Shown: one piece after another, positions 22,313 through 31,189 of the stretch | Layout of the letters: the number at the start of each line of letters is the position of its first letter | How positions within the stretch are numbered: position 1 is the stretch's first letter | DNA from: Parapedobacter luteus | Lineage (GTDB): Bacteria > Bacteroidota > Bacteroidia > Sphingobacteriales > Sphingobacteriaceae | DNA: 64,000 nt | Direction of reading: 5' to 3' | Assembly: GCF_900168055.1 (NCBI RefSeq) | Contig: NZ_FUYS01000010.1 | Coordinates: 1 to 64,000 of the forward strand | Notes under the pieces: generated by a model | Seen by the model: the letters and a program-made list of their open reading frames with translations, nothing else | What the model was told of the DNA's origin: nothing | Database searches by the model: none | Translations under genes and position numbers: made by a program

Positions 22313-23512
22313 TTAATACAGTAAATTATCGTAAGGATATCGTTCGGTATGCATTTTCACCACGGTGTCGTAAATTAGTTTCCTAAATTCTTCGACGTTT
22401 GTCTTGGCTGTTGCCGATATAAATACTGCCGGACTGTTGTACTTGGCCATCCAACTGCGCTTGAACTCCTCCAGCGAAGTCGGTTGTGCTTCGGTATCCG
22501 TTTCATCCGCTTGCTGCTCCCTTTCTGGTTGGTAAGCATCGATTTTATTGAATACGGTGATGGTCGGTTTATCCAGTGCCCCGAGTTCCTTGAGCGTTTC
22601 GTTTACGGCCCTGATGTGGTCTTCAAAGCTTGGATGGGAGATGTCCACCACATGTACCAGCACATCGGCTTCCCGCACTTCGTCCAGTGTTGACTTAAAA
22701 CACTCAACCAGGTGATGGGGTAGTTTGCGAATAAACCCTACGGTATCGGAAAGGAGAAAAGGTAAGTTGTCGATGACGACTTTGCGGACAGTCGTATCCA
22801 ATGTGGCAAACAATTTGTTTTCGGCAAATACGTCGGATTTAGCGATCAGGTTCATGATCGTCGACTTGCCCACATTCGTATACCCTACCAGTGCTACCCG
22901 AATAAGTTGGCCCCGGTTTTTTCGTTGAGTTTCCGCTTGGCGATCAATGCTCTTGAGGCGTTCCTTAAGCAGTGCGATTTTATTGAGGATCATCCGGCGG
23001 TCGCTCTCGATTTGGCTTTCTCCTGGGCCCCGCATCCCGATACCGCCGCGTTGGCGTTCCAGGTGCGTCCACATCCGAGTAAGCCGGGGAAGCAGGTATT
23101 GCAGTTGTGCCAATTCCACTTGTGTCTTAGCTTGCGCTGATTTTGCCCTGCGGGCGAAGATATCTAAGATAAGGTTGCTTCGATCAAGTATCTTCACCTT
23201 TAGTTCACGTTCGATATTGCGCAGCTGCGAGGGCGATAGCTCATCGTCAAACACGACGATGTCAATTTCCTCGGCTTCCACAAATGACTTTATTTCGTCC
23301 AGCTTGCCGGTGCCTACAAAAGTGGCCCTATCGGGGTGATGGAGCCGCTGCGTAAATACTCCCTTTATGACACCCCCTGCGGTGTCAACCAAAAAGGCCA
23401 GTTCTTCCAAATATTCCTGTTCTTTTTCTTCGCTTTCGTTGGGCAGGATGATGCCTACCAAAACAGCGGTCTCGGGTTGTATAGCGGTGTCAAAAATTTT
23501 TTGTTTTGCCAT
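22313..23512 (-). CDS. hflX: ribosome-associated GTPase HflX
   Basis: A 399-residue protein from ATG 23512. The N-terminal HflX domain (FVGTGKLDEI, VVFDDELSPSQLRNIE) is followed by a glycine-rich linker (ERQRGGIGMRGPGESQIESDRR) and a GTPase domain with G1 GYTNVGKS, the G3 stretch LLSDTVGFIRKLPHHLV and G4 NKID. HflX splits stalled 70S ribosomes. An upstream in-frame start at 23581 would add 23 unconserved residues. It is probably co-transcribed with lipB. Confidence 0.95.
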   Translation of the reverse strand: MAKQKIFDTAIQPETAVLVGIILPNESEEKEQEYLEELAFLVDTAGGVIKGVFTQRLHHPDRATFVGTGKLDEIKSFVEAEEIDIVVFDDELSPSQLRNIERELKVKILDRSNLILDIFARRAKSAQAKTQVELAQLQYLLPRLTRMWTHLERQRGGIGMRGPGESQIESDRRMILNKIALLKERLKSIDRQAETQRKNRGQLIRVALVGYTNVGKSTIMNLIAKSDVFAENKLFATLDTTVRKVVIDNLPFLLSDTVGFIRKLPHHLVECFKSTLDEVREADVLVHVVDISHPSFEDHIRAVNETLKELGALDKPTITVFNKIDAYQPEREQQADETDTEAQPTSLEEFKRSWMAKYNSPAVFISATAKTNVEEFRKLIYDTVVKMHTERYPYDNLLY

Positions 23513-23714
23513 GTGTTTAATCAGTGTAAAATAAAAAGTGAAAGTAGCGGCGCAAGGCAAAGTCTGGCGGCGCTTTTTCAAGTAAATGCTATAAGAATGG
23601 TGTTGTGCGGTATTACATGGCTTGATACGCAGTTAACAAAGTACAAAGGTAAAAAGTTTTTGGCAAAAATCCGTAATGTTAATCTTGGCTATTCGGCAAT
23701 GGTTTCTTTCGGGT

Positions 23715-25082
23715 TCAACTAAGCTGATGTGGTTGTGGATGACTTTCTGCCTCGTACAATGGGAGAGATACAAAAAAAGTAGACCCCTTGCCGGGTGTGC
23801 TCCGGGCCCATATTTTACCGTGATTGAGCGCAGCCAATTCTTTGGATAAATATAAGCCAAGTCCGATGCCTTTCTCGCTTTCAGTGCCGTAGGTGGATTG
23901 CACATTCCTGTCGAATAACCGACTCATATCCTCGCTGGCAATGCCGATACCGTTGTCTTCAATCGCTAACGTACATGTACGGTTGTCTGCGTTTCGGTTT
24001 AACGAGATATCAACTGTGCCATTTTTCGGTGTGAATTTCAAGGCATTGCTGATTAAGTTGCGGATGATCAACTCTAGCATATCGATATCTGCCCATATTT
24101 TGACGTCCGCCTCGAGATGGGTCGTTATGGATATCCCTTTCTTGTTGGCTATGAATTGCTGCACTTCCAGTACGTTGGCAATAACAACTTCGGGTTTTAT
24201 CTTGGTGGCGATTGGTTTCAGGCCTTTGATTTGCCCGGTGGTCCATGAAAGCAGGTTGTCAAGCAATTCAGAGGTGTTGCGGGCAGCGAGCAACAGTTCT
24301 GCTTTCATTGCCTTTCGCATATCGGCCGGCAATTCCTCATAAGTCAGAATCTCCAATACGCCTGTTATTGCGCTCAATGGGTTGCGCAAGTCATGGGCCA
24401 ATATCGATATCAAACGTAGTTTTTCACTGTTGGATTCTTGTAACAATATATTCTGAGCGCGGATCTGTTCGTTTTGTGCTTCAATTTTGTAGGCATGTTG
24501 CTCGGCCGTATGTTTTTCCCGTTCGTAGTTGCCGCGTAGGTAAATGGTGATGCTGTAAGTGCAGACTACAATGATAATCAGTGTGGTAGCAATATCGAGA
24601 TAGCGATACTCCAGCGTAGCATAATCGGTCGCCAATATATGGGGGACAACGTATTCCAAACCGAGTAGTGATACGGGTACCACAAGATGCAGCACAGTCC
24701 AGATGCGATGAAAACGGGGATGGGTGAAAGCGATCAAAAATAGATACGTGAGCAAAAAGAGGTATAACGCCGGCCCGTTGCTCCCTGAATTATACAGGAA
24801 AGTGATGGTAACCACAACATAGCTCGCTATTGCATAGGCCAGCAGGCTGAACGTATACTGGCCATAAACCCTGGCCCTGATGATCAGGAAGACCAATATT
24901 GCTTCGATAACCACCAACATCCCCGAGACCACCCAGAGTTTCAGGGCGATATTTAGTGGGATTAAAATAAGCAGCAGCACACCGGTGATTAAACCAATGA
25001 CGTTAAAAGCCCGATGCTCCAGGGGGAGCTGTTCAGGGTCTCCGACAAGTTGCCACCAGAATTTTCGAAGCCGTACCTGCAT
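23715..25082 (-). CDS. membrane sensor histidine kinase (six TM)
   Basis: 455 residues. Six hydrophobic segments fill about 27-185. A coiled linker (about 188-225) leads to a HisKA domain with the phospho-acceptor motif LAHDLRNPL near 230. An HATPase domain follows with N box NLISNALKF and glycine boxes DNGIGI and KGIGLGL. There is no extracytoplasmic domain, so the sensor is probably within the membrane. No response regulator is adjacent on its 3' side; the nearest is three genes away in the next cluster. A TAACTTTG box lies 29 bases upstream. Confidence 0.93.
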   Translation of the reverse strand: MQVRLRKFWWQLVGDPEQLPLEHRAFNVIGLITGVLLLILIPLNIALKLWVVSGMLVVIEAILVFLIIRARVYGQYTFSLLAYAIASYVVVTITFLYNSGSNGPALYLFLLTYLFLIAFTHPRFHRIWTVLHLVVPVSLLGLEYVVPHILATDYATLEYRYLDIATTLIIIVVCTYSITIYLRGNYEREKHTAEQHAYKIEAQNEQIRAQNILLQESNSEKLRLISILAHDLRNPLSAITGVLEILTYEELPADMRKAMKAELLLAARNTSELLDNLLSWTTGQIKGLKPIATKIKPEVVIANVLEVQQFIANKKGISITTHLEADVKIWADIDMLELIIRNLISNALKFTPKNGTVDISLNRNADNRTCTLAIEDNGIGIASEDMSRLFDRNVQSTYGTESEKGIGLGLYLSKELAALNHGKIWARSTPGKGSTFFVSLPLYEAESHPQPHQLS

Positions 25083-25110
25083 TCAGGATATTGCCAATTA
25101 ACTGAATTGA

Positions 25111-25118
25111 CAAAGTTA
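25111..25118 (-). promoter_or_regulatory. -7 box for the six-TM histidine kinase
   Basis: Read on the minus strand this is TAACTTTG (TAnnTTTG), 28 bases before the start codon at 25082. It implies that this kinase is transcribed apart from the Crp-like gene upstream. Confidence 0.55.
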
Positions 25119-25165
25119 GCAAGATAATTAACTTCGGGAAGGCATTTTGAAACGTGTTCCTGAGT

Positions 25166-25705
25166 CTAAAGTACGCCTAAATAGTTGGGCTGCATCGCGA
25201 GGTAAATAGCGAGGTCTTTGATTTTAATGTATTGTATCATATTCGGATACTTTGAAATAAACGCTTGCTTGCGTTCTTTTGGGGGCAATAACAGTAGTTC
25301 TGACCGATCTTCCAATAATTGGTACCATCCACTCATCCAAGCGTCATAATGTCGGCGCAGATCGGGGAATGATACCGTAAGCTGTTCCAATTCTTTTTTG
25401 CCCACCCAAAGCAACCTACAGGGCAAGATTGCCTTTAATTGCGCCGTATCGCCCATGCTCATGGGGATTGTTGTGCCCTGCGGTATGAAACGCAGTATAG
25501 TAGGTTCTGTGTCTGCGTGGTATTTGCATTGCATCATCAGGCCTTCGGCAAGATAACAGATGCCGGGCTGCATGGTGAGCGGCCGTTCCGCAGGGCAACC
25601 GATCACGGAAAGGTGTTTGGTCAATGTTTCCCAGATACCTGAATGCATTGGAGCAAACGATTGGAGTTTTTGCTTAAATTGTTGAAGGTGTTGTTCCATA
25701 TCCAT
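25166..25705 (-). CDS. Crp/Fnr-like protein lacking the DNA-recognition helix
   Basis: 179 residues. The N-terminal part fits the cyclic-nucleotide-binding-like beta roll of Bacteroidota Crp/Fnr proteins (LTMQPGICYLAEGLMM, RFIPQGTTIPMS). The PPKERKQAFISKYPNMIQYIKIKDLAIYLAMQPNYL stretch matches the start of the winged helix-turn-helix, but the protein stops at YLGVL where relatives continue with a positively charged recognition helix (typically SRIRR). Reading on in another frame gives FRRTLDSG, so a recent frameshift is possible. As written it probably cannot bind DNA in the usual way. It is last in the sensory cluster, 15 bases after the response regulator. Confidence 0.75.
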   Translation of the reverse strand: MDMEQHLQQFKQKLQSFAPMHSGIWETLTKHLSVIGCPAERPLTMQPGICYLAEGLMMQCKYHADTEPTILRFIPQGTTIPMSMGDTAQLKAILPCRLLWVGKKELEQLTVSFPDLRRHYDAWMSGWYQLLEDRSELLLLPPKERKQAFISKYPNMIQYIKIKDLAIYLAMQPNYLGVL

Positions 25706-25720
25706 GTTCGTTAAGCGGAA

Positions 25721-26350
25721 TTAGCGGGTTGCCAACCCATTTCGGAAGGCGTAGTTAGTCAAATCATTTTTGGTTTTCAAATTGAGCCGTTGGGTGAGTG
25801 CCTCGCGGTATTTTTCTACCGTACGTCTGCTCAGGCACATTGCGTCGGCAATTTTTTCGTCAGACAGGCCCTGTGCGCACAACCGCAGGTATTCCAATTC
25901 CCTGTTGGAGAAATTTAGTAAATGGTGCAATGACGGTTTTAAGTGGGTCGTGAGTGACGGGGCCTGCGAACGGTAAGCGAGATCTCCTGTATGAAGGTAA
26001 CGCATCGCTGCAACAAGCTCTGCATTGCGCACATCTTTGGAGATAAAGCCTTTGGCACCAAGCATAAGCATACGGCTGGCTGCATGCTCTTCGCTATGCA
26101 TGCTCAAGGCCAGTACTTTAATGTCAGGATGATGCTGGCTTAGCCACTCCATGCTTTGGTAGCCGTCCATAATGGGCATAGCGATGTCCAGCAAGATGAT
26201 ATCCGGCGGCCCCAGTTCGTCGATTTTGCGTTGTATCTCACTTCCATTTGAGGCGTCGAAATGCAATATGATGTCGCTATGGTCTTCCATCAGGGAAATT
26301 ATGCCTTCGCGGATGATGCGGTGGTCGTCTATCAAAGCGTATTTAATCAT
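25721..26350 (-). CDS. NarL/FixJ-family response regulator
   Basis: 209 residues. The receiver domain (1-120) has the acidic pocket DDH near residue 8, the phospho-acceptor Asp in LLDIAMP and the Lys in GFISKD. The C-terminal LuxR-type helix-turn-helix (about 145-205) reads FSNRELEYLRLCAQGLSDEKIADAMCLSRRTVEKYR. It lies 10 bases after the NarX-type kinase gene, its likely partner. Confidence 0.95.
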   Translation of the reverse strand: MIKYALIDDHRIIREGIISLMEDHSDIILHFDASNGSEIQRKIDELGPPDIILLDIAMPIMDGYQSMEWLSQHHPDIKVLALSMHSEEHAASRMLMLGAKGFISKDVRNAELVAAMRYLHTGDLAYRSQAPSLTTHLKPSLHHLLNFSNRELEYLRLCAQGLSDEKIADAMCLSRRTVEKYREALTQRLNLKTKNDLTNYAFRNGLATR

Positions 26351-26360
26351 AGGGGCGCAA

Positions 26361-27167
26361 TTAACGTATAGGGCATTTCAGGCAAGCATAAGTGCCGTTC
26401 CCGGGCGTAGAGTGAATCGTAAAATCACCTTCCAATTGATTCATGCGCTCACGGATGGCGGGTAAGCCCATGCCCCCAGAAGACGCATCCACTGGGGGAT
26501 GGAAGCCTATCCCATTATCCTCCACATAGATGGCCAACTGCTGCGGAGTGTGATGAAGCTGCACGCTTATGGCGCTGGCTTGTGCATGTTTGATAGCGTT
26601 ACCTAATAGCTCTTGAAACGATCGGAATAACAAAATGGCCTGCTCGTGTGAGATTTCAGGCGGCGGTGCAGCCGGGCTGTCATAGCGTACAGCAAGTACC
26701 TTGCTGTCACGCACCCATTCAAGTTCCTTTGCGATCGCTTGCTGCAAGCCGCCATGTAAAATCTCGGTAGCGGAAATAAGACGCGCAAGCTGCCGAAGCT
26801 CGTGTATGCTACGCGTGATGAGCAGGTAAACGGTTTCTATCTTGTTCGTAGCTTTTTCCGGTTGGCTCAGGTCTACCGCAGATAATGTCAATGCAGCTAA
26901 GCTCATTACCTGACCGATATTGTCATGTAGATCACTTGCGATACGCTTACGGGTATTTTCTTCGGCTTCCAGCTTTACGAGCAGTTTATCCCGCTGGTGC
27001 TGCGCTTCCTGTGCGGCCTGTGCTTGGCGGTGCGCATGGATACGCCGTTGGTAAAAAACCATAAATACAACCAATACAGTGGGCATGATGAGAAAAATCA
27101 ATGTGCCGTAGAGTAATAGGCGATTGATTTCCGCTCCCGATACCTGCAATAGAATGCATAACTCCAT
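26361..27167 (-). CDS. NarX-type sensor histidine kinase (HisKA_3)
   Basis: 268 residues with one N-terminal transmembrane helix (about 17-40), a short coiled coil, a HisKA_3 dimerisation domain with the phospho-acceptor motif ASDLHDNIGQVMSLA, and an HATPase domain (ELLGNAIKHAQA, DNGIGF, GMGLPAIRERM). There is almost no periplasmic sensor, so sensing may be done by a partner. Its first 70 bases overlap the 3' end of the 7-TM protein gene in another frame, so the two are probably translated together. The ATG at 27167 is the only start that keeps the membrane helix intact. Confidence 0.93.
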   Translation of the reverse strand: MELCILLQVSGAEINRLLLYGTLIFLIMPTVLVVFMVFYQRRIHAHRQAQAAQEAQHQRDKLLVKLEAEENTRKRIASDLHDNIGQVMSLAALTLSAVDLSQPEKATNKIETVYLLITRSIHELRQLARLISATEILHGGLQQAIAKELEWVRDSKVLAVRYDSPAAPPPEISHEQAILLFRSFQELLGNAIKHAQASAISVQLHHTPQQLAIYVEDNGIGFHPPVDASSGGMGLPAIRERMNQLEGDFTIHSTPGNGTYACLKCPIR

Positions 27168-27766
27168 ATACTGTATAAAATAATGTTCAACATGATCATG
27201 GTTGCGTAGCGCACTGATCCTTCGAAGCGTGGTTCGTGCAACAAGAAAAGCTGCTGAAATAACAGATTATTTGCCGTACTTCCAAAGTAAAAATACAGGG
27301 TCCCCACAACCCACCAAAAAGGCGCGTAAGCAAGTATATTGGCGATATCGCTGCCATCCCAAATCAACCAAAAATAATATACACAGCCGATGACAACGAA
27401 TACCGACATTCCTGTTGTTGTACGGTGCATAAAACCCACACCATCCATATAAGCGAACTCTGCAAAAAAAGCACCGCCAAATAATAGCATCCAATACCAA
27501 GGCCAACGTAGCGTTTTTGTATACGGTCGGAAAAGATAGGATAAAAAGCTTCCAATAAAGCATGCCTCCACCCACAAGAAAACATTATACATCATGTGGT
27601 TGCTGCTTACTTTGAGCAGCATAAAACGGCCACATAATTCTACAATAACCACGACAGCGAGGTAGGCGATGTGGAGGCGCCAAAAAGGCGAGCGATCTTT
27701 CCAAAGAAATCGTATTGCCACCAACAGACAAATAAGTTGTATAGTTTGAGCGTACGGAAACGACAC
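27098..27766 (-). CDS. seven-TM membrane protein of a sensory cluster
   Basis: A 222-residue protein with about seven hydrophobic helices spread over the whole length and short aromatic-rich loops (FLWKDRSPFW, GVGFMHRTTTG). I do not recognise a family. It lies 2 bases after the lipoprotein gene and overlaps the kinase gene by 70 bases. From context it could be the signal-detecting subunit for the kinase, which has one TM helix and no sensor domain; this is inference. Confidence 0.82.
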   Translation of the reverse strand: MSFPYAQTIQLICLLVAIRFLWKDRSPFWRLHIAYLAVVVIVELCGRFMLLKVSSNHMMYNVFLWVEACFIGSFLSYLFRPYTKTLRWPWYWMLLFGGAFFAEFAYMDGVGFMHRTTTGMSVFVVIGCVYYFWLIWDGSDIANILAYAPFWWVVGTLYFYFGSTANNLLFQQLFLLHEPRFEGSVRYATMIMLNIILYSIWSYAFYCRYRERKSIAYYSTAH

Positions 27767-27768
27767 GA

Positions 27769-28329
27769 CTAATTACTCAATAGTGTAGCACCTTCTCCAT
27801 TGCAGTTTTGAGGCGGCGGGCAAATATTGGTTCTATTCATCACGCCTGCTTGTTCGTTCAATTCGCTCCATGCACCTTGCGGTGTAAATTGATGGATGTA
27901 GTGATCCCAATGAAGGTGTCTTCCAGCTACGACGGTGTCTTTAGTCGGCACAAAGACCAGCGTATTCATGCCGGCATGGTGGGGCTCGTTGGGGAAGGAA
28001 AGTGCCGCTTCGTTGGAACCGTACGTGGCAAAATAAATGCGTACGCCGTCTGACCCGGCCGCTTTGGCGTCGTCTACCAGTCCTTCCAGCGCTTCGATCG
28101 CTATCCAGACAAATTGCGTTTGGAGGCTGTCGGACGTGACGTCCAACCCGCTTTGCTGTTGCTTTCGGTTGTAATTGTGCACCATCTCGCGACCGACGCT
28201 GACGGGAATAATCATTGAATCCGGCAGATGCGCATTGGCGGTAATGCGTACAGCTGGCGAGTCATTGGCTGTTTGACAGGCTAGAACAACCAGTAATGGT
28301 AATACGGAATAGATAAGTGACCTTTTCAT
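27769..28329 (-). CDS. lipoprotein with C-terminal CPPPQNC motif
   Basis: A 186-residue protein starting with a lipoprotein signal (lipobox VLAC, Cys near 18). A compact region follows with no known domain (SVGREMVHNYNRKQQ, DGVRIYFATYGSNEAAL, NTLVFVPTKD). The C-terminal CPPPQNCNGEGATLL has two cysteines that could form a disulfide or bind a cofactor. It is the first gene of the five-gene cluster, 2 bases before the 7-TM protein. An envelope sensor or ligand-capture role is possible but unproven. Confidence 0.8.
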   Translation of the reverse strand: MKRSLIYSVLPLLVVLACQTANDSPAVRITANAHLPDSMIIPVSVGREMVHNYNRKQQQSGLDVTSDSLQTQFVWIAIEALEGLVDDAKAAGSDGVRIYFATYGSNEAALSFPNEPHHAGMNTLVFVPTKDTVVAGRHLHWDHYIHQFTPQGAWSELNEQAGVMNRTNICPPPQNCNGEGATLLSN

Positions 28330-28843
28330 TATTGAATGTGTTGTTTTCTTTCAAGATATTAGCTGAGATTGCGTCTGGTGTGTTTGCCGTGGTTTAAGCC
28401 TGCTGTATAACACAAGCTTTGGAACATATTCTTTTCGAAGCGGCAACTCATATCGGTTCATCACAGTTTAGTGGGTGAACAAATGAATTAATTATCGAGT
28501 AAAAATAGCGTCAGGAAGGCATGATGTAAAGGGTAATTTTACCCATTTGCTGCACGGCCATAAATCTGCATCGAAAGAAGTCTGATATGGCCCTTGTCCT
28601 GCTGGCCCGACGGCATCGCGGCCTTTCTGTCTATCAAAATTCTTCAGTAATTAACTGATATGTAGATTTTACTTTTATCTTTGCCAAGATAGTGATTAAT
28701 TTGTTGCGAGGACGGTTAATTGCAGGATCATTTTTTAGTAAACCTAATGTTATACAATAATGAAGCCGGCAGAGGCTAACCGCCAGCTTACTGATGCAGT
28801 TAGTGAGAAAGCGCTTCTTTGCCGCCAAAAGGAATTATTCAAC
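28330..28843. other. divergent intergenic region, sensory cluster / aldose epimerase
   Basis: No supported gene. It contains a TATCTTTG -7 box at 28676-28683 (plus) that probably serves the aldose epimerase gene, leaving a 5' untranslated region of about 155 bases. The minus-strand cluster has only a weak TATCTTGA box just upstream of 28329. Nothing else was recognised. Confidence 0.5.
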
Positions 28844-29995
28844 ATGGAAAACAGAACACACAAGTTTACCTTTGTCTTTATGGTTGCTGCGGCCGCGATA
28901 TCGGCTTGTAGCCCTGCCCACGAGCAATCTGCAAGCACCGACATGTCGGCTGTACTATCGGTGTCACCCGCAGATTTCGAGGCTGAAATTGATGGCGATT
29001 CCGTGAAATTATACACGCTGTCCAACGGAACGGCCGTTGCAGCTATCACGAATTACGGCGCGCGCGTGGTTAGTCTCCATGTACCGGACAAAAACGGTGA
29101 CTTGGTGGATGTGGTGCTTGGGTACAAGGACTTGACAGCTTATCGGCAACCTGGCGAAGGGTTTTACGGTGCCGTGGTAGGACGTTACGGCAATCGTATC
29201 GCCAAGGGGCAGTTTGAATTGAACGGGCAGCAGTATCAGCTGGAGCTTAATGATGGGCCCAACACGCTGCACGGTGGTACCAATGGCTTCTTTGCGAAGG
29301 TGTGGGAAGTAAAGCATGTAACGGACAGTAGCCTTGAATTACAATATGCCTCTCCCGACGGTGATGCCGGCTATCCCGGTAAACTTGTATCTACCGTGGT
29401 GTACACACTTACTGCGGACAACGGTTTAGACATCGCCTATCGGGCGACCACAGACAAGGCCACGGTGGTAAACCTGACCAATCATGCCTACTTCAACCTT
29501 AGCGGCGAAGGTGATAGCACCATTCTGGATCATCTACTTACTATCCGTGCAGACAGCTATACCCCTGTTGACGAGACGCTGATTCCGACAGGTGAGCTTA
29601 CTCCGGTAACCAATACGCCCTTCGACTTTAGGCAACCGGCAGCCATCGGTGCACGCATTGATACTGCAGATGCCCAGCTAGTGCTTGGCAAGGGCTATGA
29701 CCACAATTTTGTGTTGAAAAAAGATGCCGGGCTGCAGCTTGTGGCTACGGTTGAGAGTCCTAAAACGGGCATTGTCATGGACATCCTTACCGAGGAACCC
29801 GGTCTGCAGTTCTATAGCGGCAATTTCATGGACAACGTGCAAAACGCCAAAGGGGGAAAGACGTATGGCCATCGTTCGGCATTCTGTTTGGAAACCCAAC
29901 ATTTTCCCGATTCGCCTAACCAGCCGGATTTCCCATCAACCGTCTTGGAACCAAAGGCCGAATATCAGACACGGACGATTTATCGATTCAGGTAG
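28844..29995 (+). CDS. galM: aldose 1-epimerase, lipoprotein
   Basis: Interconverts alpha and beta anomers of aldoses; here it probably works in the envelope, since the ATG at 28844 gives a clear lipoprotein signal (lipobox ISAC). From 28844 the protein has 383 residues. Visible are NYGARVVSLHVPDKNG, FYGAVVGRYGNRIAKG, the catalytic His in NLTNHAYFNL and the catalytic Glu in CLETQHFPDSPNQPDFPST. An earlier in-frame ATG at 28760 would bury the signal behind 28 polar residues, so I rejected it. It opens the carbohydrate island and may help process released sugars. Confidence 0.93.
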   Translation: MENRTHKFTFVFMVAAAAISACSPAHEQSASTDMSAVLSVSPADFEAEIDGDSVKLYTLSNGTAVAAITNYGARVVSLHVPDKNGDLVDVVLGYKDLTAYRQPGEGFYGAVVGRYGNRIAKGQFELNGQQYQLELNDGPNTLHGGTNGFFAKVWEVKHVTDSSLELQYASPDGDAGYPGKLVSTVVYTLTADNGLDIAYRATTDKATVVNLTNHAYFNLSGEGDSTILDHLLTIRADSYTPVDETLIPTGELTPVTNTPFDFRQPAAIGARIDTADAQLVLGKGYDHNFVLKKDAGLQLVATVESPKTGIVMDILTEEPGLQFYSGNFMDNVQNAKGGKTYGHRSAFCLETQHFPDSPNQPDFPSTVLEPKAEYQTRTIYRFR

Positions 29996-30013
29996 CCATT
30001 TTTCTCCGGCTTT

Positions 30014-30068
30014 GCTTCAATCCAGTCCGTATGTTCGGCAGCGTAGCCGGGCCGGAGTGGATTGAAGC
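30014..30068. repeat. long inverted repeat between convergent genes
   Basis: GCTTCAATCCAGTCCG (30014-30029) and CGGAGTGGATTGAAGC (30053-30068) form a 16-base-pair stem with one mismatch around a 23-base loop. It lies 18 bases after galM and 35 bases before the stop of the converging gene. There is no T run, so it is not a standard intrinsic terminator. Confidence 0.6.
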
Positions 30069-30102
30069 CATTTGGCCGGTTGTTGCTTAGTCGGTCAGCA
30101 CG

Positions 30103-31083
30103 CTAACTTAAGAGATTGCTTTTGACGTACTGGTAGCTTTTGGCGATACTCTCAAAGGGATCGATGGTGATTAAGTCTTGCTCCACGAATGCGTATCGCA
30201 ATCCGGCCGCTTTTTCTTCCGCCAGTATCTTTTTAAAGTCAATGCTTCCTGTTCCCACTTCCGTGTAGGTAATTGTCGAAGTGATTTCCATCACGGGCCT
30301 GCTGTCGTAATCAGGCCCGGTTACTGTTTCGGTGTTGGCCTTATCCATGTCTTTGATATGCCAGAGCGGAAAACGGCCAGGATGTTTTTCAAAGTAAGCA
30401 GCGCTGTCTGTGCCGGATTTTTCACTCCAGAACAAATCCAATTCAAATACGACCAAGTCTTTGTCGGTATTGTCAATAAGAATATCCAGGCCTCTGCGTC
30501 CGTCTGCTAACGTACGGAATTCCCAGAAATGATTATGATAACCAATCTTGACGCCGGATTGAGCCGCGAGTTCGCCCCCTTTATTGAGCTGATCGGCCAT
30601 GAAAAGATAATCATCGACGGTAAGCTTATCAATAAGCAGAAACGGTGGTACCGGCGCTATCACATATTGTTGACGTAAGTGGGCAGCGATATCAATGGAC
30701 GCTTTTAAGGTGTCCAGATTGCCGTTTCCTGGCGTCAGAAAATCGGAAAGATCGTAGTGTCCGCTGTAGGTTTTTAATCCATAGTCGCTTAGTAATGCAG
30801 TCAGGTTTTTAACGGATAATCCCCAGAAGGAAGCCCCACTGCCACTGTTGATTTCAGCGCCGAAGGTCTCTACATGGTCATAACCTATCTCGGCAACGCG
30901 ACTAAGTGTTGCCGATGCATCACCGGCCAGTTGGTCGCGCAATGTGTACAGTTGTAAGCCGATTTCCTCAACTGTGATGGCCGGTGCATTGGACGATGAG
31001 CAGGATAGCCAGGAAGGTGCAAGATAGGCTGCGGCGAGTCCGGCTCCAGCTTGTTTCAAAAATGTACGTCTGTCGGTATTCAT
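30103..31083 (-). CDS. Tat-exported sugar phosphate isomerase/epimerase-like lipoprotein
   Basis: 326 residues. The N-terminus has a twin-arginine signal (DRRTFLKQ) followed by a lipobox-like SWLSC. The remainder is a xylose-isomerase-like TIM barrel (EIGLQLYTLRDQL, IGYDHVETFG, KIGYHNHFWEF, FELDLFWSEKSG, LWHIKDMDK, GTGSIDFKKIL). His and acidic residues that fit a metal site are visible in these blocks. Members with Tat signals are common in Bacteroidota next to Gfo/Idh/MocA oxidoreductases and DUF1080 proteins. The substrate is unknown. It lies 106 bases downstream of the symporter on the same strand. Confidence 0.88.
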   Translation of the reverse strand: MNTDRRTFLKQAGAGLAAAYLAPSWLSCSSSNAPAITVEEIGLQLYTLRDQLAGDASATLSRVAEIGYDHVETFGAEINSGSGASFWGLSVKNLTALLSDYGLKTYSGHYDLSDFLTPGNGNLDTLKASIDIAAHLRQQYVIAPVPPFLLIDKLTVDDYLFMADQLNKGGELAAQSGVKIGYHNHFWEFRTLADGRRGLDILIDNTDKDLVVFELDLFWSEKSGTDSAAYFEKHPGRFPLWHIKDMDKANTETVTGPDYDSRPVMEITSTITYTEVGTGSIDFKKILAEEKAAGLRYAFVEQDLITIDPFESIAKSYQYVKSNLLS

Positions 31084-31189
31084 GTGTTTATTTTTTTGTC
31101 CGGAGCTGGCGTGTGCTCACCCGCGGAAAAGTAGGCTAATTTAAGTCTTCAAGATTAAAATTCAAATCATATCTGTCAGTCAGCGGCGG

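Noticed and set aside
22305-22315. A perfect GGAGG before lipB as a Shine-Dalgarno site
   Set aside because: It touches the ATG with no spacer, and Bacteroidota rarely depend on such sites; it probably arises from the short hflX-lipB junction.
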